The position numbers and the translations under genes are program-made. A stretch of 28,024 bases of DNA from Enterococcus diestrammenae (GTDB lineage Bacteria > Bacillota > Bacilli > Lactobacillales > Enterococcaceae), in the NCBI RefSeq assembly GCF_009933255.1, contig NZ_MAEI01000018.1, forward strand, positions 1 through 28,024. Reading direction: 5' to 3'. Under the pieces are notes generated by a model, which saw nothing but the letters and a program-made list of their open reading frames with translations, searched no databases and had not been told where the DNA came from. This document shows, piece after piece, positions 1 to 7,127 of this stretch; positions within the stretch are counted from its first letter, which is position 1; every line of letters begins with the position of its first letter.

Positions 1-145
1 AGGTAATGATTTTCAAAAAGTGAAAAATCAGTTTGATTCTCGAGCCGTATACCATTCAACGGTTCTCGTTCCTTCATATTTTAGCATATTGCTGGTGAAA
101 ATGTAGCTGTCTGGTTCTTGACTAGCTAGTTTGAAGCTACAAGGT

Positions 146-175
146 AAATGACAAACCGCCTTTTGTTTGGCATTT
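146..175. other. Imperfect hairpin in the gene-free left edge
   Basis: AAATG and CAAAC (separated by one A) pair with GTTTG and CATTT (separated by one G), giving ten pairs, one mismatch and an 8-nt loop. There is no U-tract on either side, so it is not a convincing terminator. The first 240 bases otherwise hold no gene that I can support. Confidence 0.35.
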
Positions 176-240
176 GCCGGTCCCACTGCTACACCTACCC
201 GCTATCGGAACCAAATCCCTCAGTTTTCCCCCTCGTCACA

Positions 241-274
241 AAAAGAAAATCCTAGGTCCGCGACCTAGGATTTT
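241..274 (-). terminator. Rho-independent terminator of ndh2
   Basis: Perfect 13-bp inverted repeat: AAAATCCTAGGTC at 246-258 pairs with GACCTAGGATTTT at 262-274 around CGC. Read on the minus strand it is followed by a U-rich tract (complement of 241-249). It lies just past the ndh2 stop codon. Confidence 0.9.
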
Positions 275-286
275 GAGATTCAATTG

Positions 287-2299
287 TTAAGCATCGTTGC
301 GGCCGTACATCGATTTCGGTTTTCCGTACCACCAACCGCCGAGTTTCTTTTGAATCCAAGGAATAACCCAACGATCCAAACCGACAGCCCGACCGGAACC
401 GTTCATCAAAGCAAAGGCGACAGGGATAAACCAGATGTTAACCCAGTAGAACATCCCGGACATACAGAACATTGCCACTAAGACAATCGTAGTTCCGCTC
501 ATCAACCAAGTGAAGAGACCAGCCATCAGACACAAAGCGATTCCGATTTCCACGAAGACCATGAATTTTTGGAAGAACATCGCTACGTCCATGTTTGGCA
601 TCATGACTTTCATGATTGAAGAGAACCAATCAGGAGCTTTATCCAAAACGGCCATTGGTTCTTCACCATAGGCATAGCTCAAACCAAAGTGAGCAGCTTG
701 GGCCACGGCTTCACCACCACCATTGGTAGCAGCTTCACCAGCACCGGATGCGGCTGAAGCAACATCGGCAGTCGAAGCGACAGTGGAAGCAACGGTTGCT
801 GAAGCACCACCGACAGCATCTGCTGCGGAAGAGCCAGTGGTTGCTGTTGCACTAGCGGCATAGTCCCAAGTCCAAGGGAAGACGGAGTTTCCTGTGAACC
901 AAGAACCTTCACCAAACCAAGTGCTTGGTTTCAAGACTTCACCATTCCCAACGATTTTCTTGAAGGCTTCAATAAACCAAACAAGACCGTAGAAGATCCG
1001 CAATGGCACACTCCACAAGACGTTACCGTAACGAGAAGAATGGCCACGAGCCACGTTGCGATCGTCTTTGATGTGGAAGAATTCGTGCATCATATATTGG
1101 AACATGTAATAGCCAGAACGGATATCAAAGAAGTATTTCAAATTGACGATATGTTTCATAATCATCGCCAAGAAACCACTCAAGTGAATTTTACCGAAGA
1201 GTTCAGCAACACCCCATTTGGAGCCGACAGAAACCATGAAGCCTTGGTAATTGGATTTAAATTTGTGTTTTTCGCCATCGCCTTTAATGGCAGAGACGAT
1301 ATTTGAAGCAGCGCAGTGACCGGTTTGTTCGGCCGCTTGCACGATTTGTGGTGTCGGGGTATTTGGTTGTTCTTCGTAGTAGACTTGGTCCCCGATGATG
1401 TAGATATTTTTGTCTTCGTAGCCTTTCGCTTCCATGTATTCGTTGGCGACGAGACGTTGACCACGAGCAGCTTCCAATCCGAAGTCAGCAGCGTCAGAAG
1501 TTGCTTTGACACCGGCTGTCCAGATCAAAGTATAAGTCGGAATCGTGCTGCCGTCTTTTAATTTGATATGGTCTTCGTCAACTTCGACGATTGGTGAATT
1601 CAAGACAAGTTCGACGTTTTTCTTTTCCAAGTAACGAACGGCTTTGTCAGCGTCGTTACGGTTTAACATATTCAAAATCGTCGGCAAAGCTTCGACAACT
1701 TTCAAAGTGAACTCAGATGGGTCCAATTTGTAGTCTTGCGCCAAACGATCTTTCCAGTCGATGAGTTCCCCCACCATTTCGATCCCGGTGAAACCAGAAC
1801 CACAGACAACAAAGGTCAACATGGCTTTGCGTTTTTCAGCATCAGGTTCCAAGGCTGCTAAGGCAACGGTACGTTCGATGTGTTCCCGGATACGGATTGA
1901 ATCTTCGAAAGACCACAGGGTGAAGCCGTGTTCTTTAACTCCTGGGGTACCAAAATCATTTGGTTCGCCACCCATCCCTAATACGAGGTAATCAAAATCG
2001 TAAGAACCTTGTTGAGTCAGGACTTTTTTCGCTTCTTTGTCAATGCCAGTGACGGTATCTGTCACCAATTTGACGTTCTTTTTACGAGAAAACAGGCGTT
2101 GCAAGTCGTATTGAATCGCAGTGGGTTCCACGCGTCCACCGGCTACCTCGTGTAATTCGGTCATCATAGTATGGTAAGAATGGCGGTCGATCAAAGTGAT
2201 GGTAACATCTTGATCTTTTTTCAGTTTCTTCGCCATAAATTTGGTAGCCGAAACTCCGGCATACCCAGCACCGACAACGACGATGTTCTTGGTTGTCAT
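287..2299 (-). CDS. ndh2: Type II NADH dehydrogenase, EET-type with C-terminal membrane domain
   Basis: This is a single-polypeptide NADH:quinone oxidoreductase, expected to pass electrons from NADH via FAD to membrane (demethyl)menaquinone. The N-terminus has the FAD dinucleotide fold GAGYAG (residues 10-15), a second NAD(P)H fold CGSGFTG (166-172) and an IYIIGD motif (299-304). At 670 residues it is far longer than the usual ~400. The extra part carries hydrophobic segments (about 372-400 and 427-447), a 56-residue Ala/Ser/Thr/Gly-rich linker (481-536) and a C-terminal hydrophobic pair (574-634). That layout matches the Ndh2 of Listeria-type flavin-based extracellular electron transfer rather than respiratory Ndh. 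The start is supported by AAGGAG shortly upstream on the minus strand. It is divergent from the flavin lipoprotein genes across an 880-bp gap. Assignment to NDH-2 is firm; the EET role is inferred from architecture and neighbours. Confidence 0.93.
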   Translation of the reverse strand: MTTKNIVVVGAGYAGVSATKFMAKKLKKDQDVTITLIDRHSYHTMMTELHEVAGGRVEPTAIQYDLQRLFSRKKNVKLVTDTVTGIDKEAKKVLTQQGSYDFDYLVLGMGGEPNDFGTPGVKEHGFTLWSFEDSIRIREHIERTVALAALEPDAEKRKAMLTFVVCGSGFTGIEMVGELIDWKDRLAQDYKLDPSEFTLKVVEALPTILNMLNRNDADKAVRYLEKKNVELVLNSPIVEVDEDHIKLKDGSTIPTYTLIWTAGVKATSDAADFGLEAARGQRLVANEYMEAKGYEDKNIYIIGDQVYYEEQPNTPTPQIVQAAEQTGHCAASNIVSAIKGDGEKHKFKSNYQGFMVSVGSKWGVAELFGKIHLSGFLAMIMKHIVNLKYFFDIRSGYYMFQYMMHEFFHIKDDRNVARGHSSRYGNVLWSVPLRIFYGLVWFIEAFKKIVGNGEVLKPSTWFGEGSWFTGNSVFPWTWDYAASATATTGSSAADAVGGASATVASTVASTADVASAASGAGEAATNGGGEAVAQAAHFGLSYAYGEEPMAVLDKAPDWFSSIMKVMMPNMDVAMFFQKFMVFVEIGIALCLMAGLFTWLMSGTTIVLVAMFCMSGMFYWVNIWFIPVAFALMNGSGRAVGLDRWVIPWIQKKLGGWWYGKPKSMYGRNDA

Positions 2300-2518
2300 G
2301 AAAAATCGCTCCTTATATATAAAAGTGTGGTGATGCTAGTTTGATTGGAGCAGAAATATTCTGCTTCAAGCCAAGCGTAGCGGTGCATCAAACCGGATAC
2401 GTACGCCTGCAAGGAGTAGCTGGTGGTTCATCAAAATGAGCTACCATATCCATCCTCGGAAATAATAAATGGTTGAGTAAGATACTCGAAAAAATGGATT
2501 GATAATGATTACACAATC
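2300..2518 (-). promoter_or_regulatory. Long structured 5' leader of ndh2
   Basis: If the promoter at 2525-2554 is used, the ndh2 mRNA has a leader of about 220 nt. It contains a hairpin AGCAGAA/TTCTGCT (2349-2365), a longer-range pairing of GTTTGAT with ATCAAAC (about 2339-2345 with 2388-2394), and two similar stretches beginning TTTGATG, each followed within a few bases by ACC and GCTAC. It does not match the FMN riboswitch core or another riboswitch that I recognise. Its role as a regulatory leader is inferred only from length and structure. Confidence 0.35.
2500..2514. promoter_or_regulatory. Possible Fur-type half operator in the ndh2 leader
   Basis: TGATAATGATTACAC matches the Fur 7-1-7 pattern TGATAAT-N-ATTATCA perfectly in the first arm and in 4 of 7 bases of the second. 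It lies at about +4 to +18 of the predicted ndh2 transcript, where a bound repressor would block initiation. The second arm is weak, so this is a candidate only. Confidence 0.25.
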
Positions 2519-2524
2519 TACACT

Positions 2525-2554
2525 ATTATATAGACAAAAAGTCTTTTTGTCTAA
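2525..2554 (-). promoter_or_regulatory. Sigma-A type promoter of ndh2
   Basis: On the minus strand, -35 TTAGAC (complement of 2549-2554) and a perfect -10 TATAAT (complement of 2525-2530) are separated by 18 bp. The spacer is almost entirely filled by a perfect palindrome (see 2531-2553). Confidence 0.7.
2531..2553. promoter_or_regulatory. 23-bp perfect palindrome inside the ndh2 promoter (operator candidate)
   Basis: TAGACAAAAAG (2531-2541) and CTTTTTGTCTA (2543-2553) form an 11-bp perfect inverted repeat around one central base. It covers the -35/-10 spacer of the ndh2 promoter. The geometry fits a dimeric repressor site. It does not match Rex, PerR, Fur or cre consensus sequences as I know them. 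Confidence 0.55.
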
Positions 2555-3099
2555 CACTCTGACTGATAAAATGAACGGATTGCTAAAGTTTTTTTAAGAC
2601 GTACATAGACCAATTTTTTCGCCGAACTTTATGGTAATCTTTGAAAAAAAGCGAAGGAATTCATTTTTTTGACGTTATTAATAACTAAGTTTGTGAAAAA
2701 TATACAGCTCTTTTCCCCGCTCTTTTTCCTAAATTGGTTTTATTTCCATGATAACTCTTCTGAGAAAGACAGAAAATTAGCGAAAATAGTCATGAAAAAT
2801 TCACAAAAAAAGTCTGATGAAATGAGGGAAAAGTCAAAGCGTTGAGATAAATTACACAAAATATTCAATAAATGTCAGAATCTTTTGTCAACGAGTTATT
2901 TTAAGAAAAATTACTGACAAATTTCAGTGAGGAATTAGCGAAAAAAAACGTCTCTTATTCCGTCATCTTCACTGGAATTTGATCATCTATATCCCAATAA
3001 AGAAAAGGGTTTCACGACGTTTTTGAAGATTTTTTTTGCAATTCTTGAGAAAAAAATGAAGCGGACCAATTTTCATCGAAAAAGTTGTTATGATAATAG
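2555..3099. other. AT-rich gene-free spacer
   Basis: There is no ORF or RNA gene I can support in this stretch between the ndh2 and pplA promoters. It is very AT-rich with many A and T runs. Two partial Rex-like elements are visible (2691-2706 and 2790-2806), but neither keeps both arms with the right spacing. Confidence 0.5.
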
Positions 3100-3127
3100 T
3101 TGACTTTTTTTAGAAAAAAACTAAAAT
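3100..3127 (+). promoter_or_regulatory. Promoter of pplA-like gene
   Basis: TTGACT (3100-3105), 16-bp A/T-rich spacer, TAAAAT (3122-3127). A TGATAAT element just upstream (3091-3097) is a possible alternative -10. Ten bases downstream lies TCACAAACAA (3138-3147), which recurs at the promoter of the second lipoprotein gene. Confidence 0.6.
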
Positions 3128-3181
3128 GTTAATTGTATCACAAACAAATTATCTTTATTTTGAAAAGGGGAACAATAAAAA

Positions 3182-4132
3182 ATGAAATCAAAAAAATTGA
3201 TTGCAGGGTTTACTGCGTTGACATTTTCTGCCTTAGTATTGGGTGCTTGTAGCGCTGATAACGGTACGTCAGCATCAAGCTCTTCATCTGCTGCAACAAG
3301 CCAAACTACAGCTTCTTCAACTGCAGCTTCAACTGAAGAATCAACTACTGAAGTTAAATATGCGGCTGGCGAACCAATGCAAGACGGTACTTACAAATTA
3401 GAAGAAAAAAATTACTCTAACAACTACCGTGTTACTTTTGAAATCACTGTTAAAGATGGCAAAATCACAGAATCAAAATATGACAATATCGATGCAGATG
3501 GCAAATCAAAAGCAGCAGATACTGACTATGAAACAAACATGAAAGACAAAGCGGGCATTGGTCCTAAAGAATACATCGAAAAATTCAATACAGAATTAGT
3601 TGCGAAACAAAGCCCAACTGCTATCGATGTAGTCACTGGTGCTACTCACTCATTTGAATCTTTCCAAAACTACGCACAACAATTGATCCAAGCTGCTCAA
3701 GCTGGCAATACTGAAACAATCGAAATCGACAATGGTGCTAAACTTAAAGACGGCAAATACACATTGAAAGAAAAAAATGATTCCAATGGTTACCATGTTG
3801 AATTTACTATGACTGTTGCAGATGGCAAAGTGACTGAATCTAACTACGATAACGTTTCTGCTGACGGTAAATCAAAAGCGGATGATACTGACTACGAAAC
3901 AAATATGAAAGACAAAGCTGGCATCGGCCCTAAAGAATACATCGCTCAATTTAACGAAGGCTTCGTTAAAGCAATGGGTGAAGAAGATGGCTCTCCAGCT
4001 AACATGGATGTTGTCACTGGTGCAACTCACAGCTTCCACAGCTTCGTGATCTACGCTGAACAATTGATCAACGCTGCCGAAAAAGGCGACACTGCTGAAA
4101 TCACTGTTGATAACTTTGTTGAAGCAAAATAA
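3182..4132 (+). CDS. pplA: PplA-like flavinylated lipoprotein with two FMN-binding-type repeats
   Basis: This 316-residue lipoprotein has a lipobox LGAC with C23 as the lipidated cysteine and a Ser/Thr-rich spacer to about residue 60. Two homologous ~115-residue repeats follow. Each starts DGxYxLxEKN and ends in an ApbE-type flavinylation motif: DVVTGATHS with D149 and T155, and again with D276 and T282. In this family ApbE/FmnB esterifies FMN phosphate to the final Thr of (S/T)GA(S/T). The repeats share an identical MKDKAGIGPKEYI stretch. Role expected from Listeria PplA: extracellular electron shuttle at the membrane surface, fed by the EET quinone pool. The signal peptide also resembles enterococcal sex-pheromone precursors: residues 15-22 read FSALVLGA. 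The start has RBS AAAGGGG. The gene is monocistronic, with its own promoter and terminator. Confidence 0.9.
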   Translation: MKSKKLIAGFTALTFSALVLGACSADNGTSASSSSSAATSQTTASSTAASTEESTTEVKYAAGEPMQDGTYKLEEKNYSNNYRVTFEITVKDGKITESKYDNIDADGKSKAADTDYETNMKDKAGIGPKEYIEKFNTELVAKQSPTAIDVVTGATHSFESFQNYAQQLIQAAQAGNTETIEIDNGAKLKDGKYTLKEKNDSNGYHVEFTMTVADGKVTESNYDNVSADGKSKADDTDYETNMKDKAGIGPKEYIAQFNEGFVKAMGEEDGSPANMDVVTGATHSFHSFVIYAEQLINAAEKGDTAEITVDNFVEAK

Positions 4133-4145
4133 TTACGACTTATCT

Positions 4146-4177
4146 AAAAAAGAGCGACTGAAAAGTTGCTCTTTTTT
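4146..4177 (+). terminator. Terminator of pplA-like gene
   Basis: AAAAAAGAGCGACT (4146-4159) pairs with AGTTGCTCTTTTTT (4164-4177) around a GAAA tetraloop, with one G-U pair, and runs into a U-tract. It lies 13 bases after the stop codon. Confidence 0.92.
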
Positions 4178-4441
4178 TATTGTTCAAGTTGTGGAACCAC
4201 AGGAATGTAGGCTTATCGCCTGACCAATTTTACTGATTAGTTATTTTATCTTACATAGAAAATATTGAATAACCAAAAAAATTACAGAAAAAAACTGCTT
4301 TGTTTCATGGTAATGAGTGGTTTTATCCCTATTAAAATACGCTTTTTATCAGCGATTGTGAATTTCATCAACAATCTTGAATAATCTGTGTCTAACAACA
4401 AATTGATTCCCCTCAGAAAGGTAGATTTGTTATCGTTTTAG

Positions 4442-4470
4442 TTGACATCTACTGCAAAAAACGACAAAAT
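4442..4470 (+). promoter_or_regulatory. Promoter of second lipoprotein gene
   Basis: Perfect -35 TTGACA (4442-4447), 17-bp spacer, -10 CAAAAT (4465-4470). TCACAAACAA (4479-4488) follows eight bases later, as at the pplA promoter. The -35 sits on the TTG that would otherwise extend the reading frame, which argues against that start. The gene-free stretch 4178-4441 shows nothing else I can name. Confidence 0.7.
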
Positions 4471-4516
4471 GAAAGAGGTCACAAACAATAACATTTATCG
4501 AAAAGGAGAAAGAAAA

Positions 4517-5683
4517 ATGAAATCCACAAAATTGATTGCAGGGGTTAGTGCGTTGGCTTTTTCTGCTTTGATCTTAGGGGCTTGTAGTGCGGATAATGGC
4601 GGTAGCGCTGACTCATCTTCACAAGCAGCTTCAAGCACGACGGTCTCATCTTCAGCGCAAGCTTCTACAGAAGAATCCAGTGCTGCAAATGCAGAAGTTA
4701 CGATTGCAGATGGCAAATCAGAAGATGCGAAAGTACCGGCGGAAGGCACGGTTTATATGCGTCAATTGTACGCAGCGCCTCATGGAGATAAATCATTTGC
4801 TGTCGTGAATGTCACGATGAATGGTGAAAAAATCTTATCTGCTAAAATTGATGAATTCCAATATGTAGAAAAAACAGACGATTGGAAAGCTGTTCCAAAT
4901 GGCGATGGGGCCTTTGGTGAAGCATTCCCAGAAGGCAATATCTTAGTTGCTAAAATGGAAAACAGCGATGCATACTCTGCCTTGATGAAAGATCACGCTG
5001 GTTCGACGCAAACGTGGCAGGAAAGCATCACCGCGATTACTGATTTTGCAAAAGGCAAAACGGCAGCTGATTTAGAAACAGAAATCGCAAAAATCGCTGA
5101 TGATGGTGGCAACGTTGCTGACGTGGTATCTGGTTCAACCTTTACCGATACTCGGGGTTATTTGCAAGCGATTGTAGATGCAGCGACTTCGGGAATGGTT
5201 TCAGAAGGACAAGCAACCACCAATGCAGATGGCTTGAAAGAAGCGATGATTTTAGGCGCACCTCATGGAGACAAATCCTTTGGCGTAGTAACCGTCGCGA
5301 TGGATGGCGATAAGATTGCTGCTACTTTCTTAGATGAATTCCAATACACTGATCCGGCTGATTTCGGTGGTGTACCAAACTCTAACGGGGCCTTTGGCGA
5401 AGGAATCGCAGACGGTCAAGTGTTGGCTTCAAAATTGGCTAACAATGATGCCTACTCTGCTTTGATGAAAGACCATGCACAAGCGACAAAAACTTGGCAA
5501 GAAAGCGCAACGGCGATTGAAAAATTCGTTCAAGGCAAAACGGTTGCTGAAATTGAAGAAGCTGCTGGTAAAATCGACGACGAAGGTAAAAACGTTGCCG
5601 ATGTTGTATCTGGGGCTACTTTCACTGATGCAAAAGGCTACTTGCAATTGATTGTCGATGCAGCCAACGAAGCGACAAAATAA
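4517..5683 (+). CDS. Second EET-type lipoprotein with two flavinylation-like repeats
   Basis: This 388-residue lipoprotein has a signal peptide nearly identical to that of the upstream PplA-like protein (lipobox LGAC, C23), followed by a Ser/Ala-rich spacer. Two repeats of ~150 residues follow, sharing APHGDKSF, a D/E-rich EFQY stretch, GAFGE and SALMKDHA. Each ends in a motif like the FMN attachment site: DVVSGST (D202-T208) in the first and DVVSGAT (D362-T368) in the second. In repeat 1 the alanine of SGA(S/T) is replaced by serine. The repeats differ clearly from those of PplA outside these motifs. The start ATG at 4517 follows AAAGGAG (4502-4508) at good spacing; an upstream in-frame TTG at 4442 is part of the promoter. 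Likely a second extracellular flavoprotein substrate of FmnB; the electron partner is not known. Residues 15-22 (FSALILGA) are again pheromone-like. Confidence 0.85.
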   Translation: MKSTKLIAGVSALAFSALILGACSADNGGSADSSSQAASSTTVSSSAQASTEESSAANAEVTIADGKSEDAKVPAEGTVYMRQLYAAPHGDKSFAVVNVTMNGEKILSAKIDEFQYVEKTDDWKAVPNGDGAFGEAFPEGNILVAKMENSDAYSALMKDHAGSTQTWQESITAITDFAKGKTAADLETEIAKIADDGGNVADVVSGSTFTDTRGYLQAIVDAATSGMVSEGQATTNADGLKEAMILGAPHGDKSFGVVTVAMDGDKIAATFLDEFQYTDPADFGGVPNSNGAFGEGIADGQVLASKLANNDAYSALMKDHAQATKTWQESATAIEKFVQGKTVAEIEEAAGKIDDEGKNVADVVSGATFTDAKGYLQLIVDAANEATK

Positions 5684-5708
5684 GCACCTAAATAAGCAAT
5701 AACATCCG

Positions 5709-5745
5709 CCAGTTCTCACTTGATATGTGGGAATTGGTTTTTTTT
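5709..5745 (+). terminator. Terminator of second lipoprotein gene
   Basis: CCAGTTCTCAC (5709-5719) pairs with GTGGGAATTGG (5727-5737), including two G-U pairs, around a 7-nt loop. Eight U follow. Confidence 0.9.
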
Positions 5746-5808
5746 CTGTTTCGTCGAGCCTGTTGCTTGAAAATGTTTAAAAAAAGTCCCTCAGACACGC
5801 TTTTTTAT

Positions 5809-5836
5809 TTTAGGAAAGCAGGCTTCATGTTATGAT
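5809..5836 (+). promoter_or_regulatory. Extended -10 promoter of fmnB
   Basis: TG-T-TATGAT (5828-5836) is an extended -10 element. The -35 region (about 5809-5814, TTTAGG) is poor, as is common with extended -10 promoters. The predicted start of transcription lies about 35 bases before the fmnB start codon. Confidence 0.5.
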
Positions 5837-5875
5837 AAGAAGGCTGAAAAAAGTAGTAAGAGAAAGGGTTACAAG

Positions 5876-6964
5876 ATGAAAAGACGAGTGAGAAAATACC
5901 TGCCATGGCTGACAGTCGCTATGATGATGATTTTGGTGCTGGCAGGCTGTGGCAAAAAAGCCGAGAAAGTAAAATTACGAGAAGATCCTTATGCCCAGGA
6001 AAAGTTTTTGATGGGGACTTATGTGCGGATTCGCGTGTACGATGATGGCAAAGAAAGTGCACTGGAACCGGCTTTTGATCGGATTAAAGAATTGGCAGAC
6101 AAGATCACCATCAATCAAAAAGGCTCTGAAATTGACGCTATCAACGCCAAAGCCGGGGTTGAACCGGTGAAAGTCAGTGATGATATCTATTATCTGTTAA
6201 AGACAGCGTATAACTATAGTAAAGAAACCGACGAGGCCTTCAATATGACTATCGGGGACATCACCCAACTGTGGCGTATCGGCTTTGATGATGCCCGCAA
6301 ACCGGAACAAGCAGAGATTGACGAAGCCTTAAAACATATCGATTTTGAGAAAGTCGATTTTGATGATCAGGCTCAAACAGTTTATTTGGAAGACAAGGAT
6401 GCTTTGATTGATCTGGGGGCGATTGCCAAGGGATACATCACCGATGAGGCAGTGAAAGTCTTGAAGAGTCAAGGCGTGACCTGTGCCGTGGTGGATCTCG
6501 GGGGAAATGTTTTTGTGATGGGCAATAGTTTCCGGGGTCAAAATGAACCTTGGAATGTCGGCATTCAAGATCCCAATCAAGCTCGTGGGACCGTCGTGGG
6601 CACCATTAAAGAAACCAATAAAACAGTGGTTACTTCCGGCATTTATGAACGCTTTTTGGAAGTGGATGGCGTGAAATATCATCATCTCTTTAACTCCAAA
6701 ACCGGCTATCCTTTCGATAACGATATCGCGGGCGTCTCTATTGTCACTAACAAATCAATTGATGGGGATGCTTTATCAACTTCAGTCTTTGCCATGGGGA
6801 CCAAAAAAGGTCTGGAATTTGTCGAGGCGATGGATGATGGCACCCAAGCGATTTTTGTTACAAAAGAAGACAAGGTCTACATTACCAAAGGCTTAGAGGA
6901 CAATTTCGTCATCGGTAAAGATTCCGGGTATACGATGGGGGATCGCAGTGAGCTAACGAAATAG
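5876..6964 (+). CDS. fmnB: FAD:protein FMN transferase (ApbE/FmnB family lipoprotein)
   Basis: This enzyme transfers FMN from FAD to a Thr/Ser of exported flavoproteins, here most likely the two lipoproteins just upstream. The 362-residue protein has a lipoprotein signal peptide with LAGC (C25), so it acts outside the membrane. ApbE family motifs are visible: LMGTYVRI (45-52), DLGAIAKGY (179-187), DLGGN (207-211), HLFNSKTGYP (270-279) and the metal-site DALST (298-302). Length is normal for the family. The start ATG follows GAAAGGG. It sits between the lipoprotein genes and dmkA on the same strand, with its own promoter and possibly its own terminator. The flavin transferase activity is a firm family inference; the specific targets are inferred from adjacency and from the (S/T)GA(S/T)-type motifs. 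Confidence 0.95.
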   Translation: MKRRVRKYLPWLTVAMMMILVLAGCGKKAEKVKLREDPYAQEKFLMGTYVRIRVYDDGKESALEPAFDRIKELADKITINQKGSEIDAINAKAGVEPVKVSDDIYYLLKTAYNYSKETDEAFNMTIGDITQLWRIGFDDARKPEQAEIDEALKHIDFEKVDFDDQAQTVYLEDKDALIDLGAIAKGYITDEAVKVLKSQGVTCAVVDLGGNVFVMGNSFRGQNEPWNVGIQDPNQARGTVVGTIKETNKTVVTSGIYERFLEVDGVKYHHLFNSKTGYPFDNDIAGVSIVTNKSIDGDALSTSVFAMGTKKGLEFVEAMDDGTQAIFVTKEDKVYITKGLEDNFVIGKDSGYTMGDRSELTK

Positions 6965-7030
6965 ATTTGAGGAACAGGCTTCAGAATCTTGGCGTTTTGC
7001 TTGAGAAGTCGTTACAATAAAACTGAGTTA

Positions 7031-7058
7031 GGGCAGGCCGTAACGGTACTGCCCTTTT
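7031..7058 (+). terminator. Probable weak terminator after fmnB
   Basis: GGGCAG (7031-7036) pairs with CTGCCC (7049-7054); inside, CCGT pairs with ACGG. Only four U follow, so readthrough into dmkA is possible. Confidence 0.55.
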
Positions 7059-7127
7059 GCAAGTTCGTTTCAAGTAGAGTAGTAACGACTTGGAGAGAAG
7101 TTTCTTTAAGGAGCGAAATTAGGAAGG

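Noticed and set aside
679..915. 78-residue minus-strand ORF rich in Leu, Pro and Gln
   Set aside because: It is the shifted frame of the Ala/Ser/Thr-rich linker of ndh2 and has no start signals of its own.
2691..2806. Rex operator sites at 2691-2706 and 2790-2806
   Set aside because: Each has one good half (TTGTGAAA or TTCACAA) but the other half is poor or the spacing is off by one; the region is very AT-rich.
4442..4516. TTG start that lengthens the second lipoprotein by 25 residues
   Set aside because: The TTG is part of a perfect -35 box, no ribosome binding site precedes it, and the lipoprotein signal peptide begins at ATG 4517 with a good Shine-Dalgarno.
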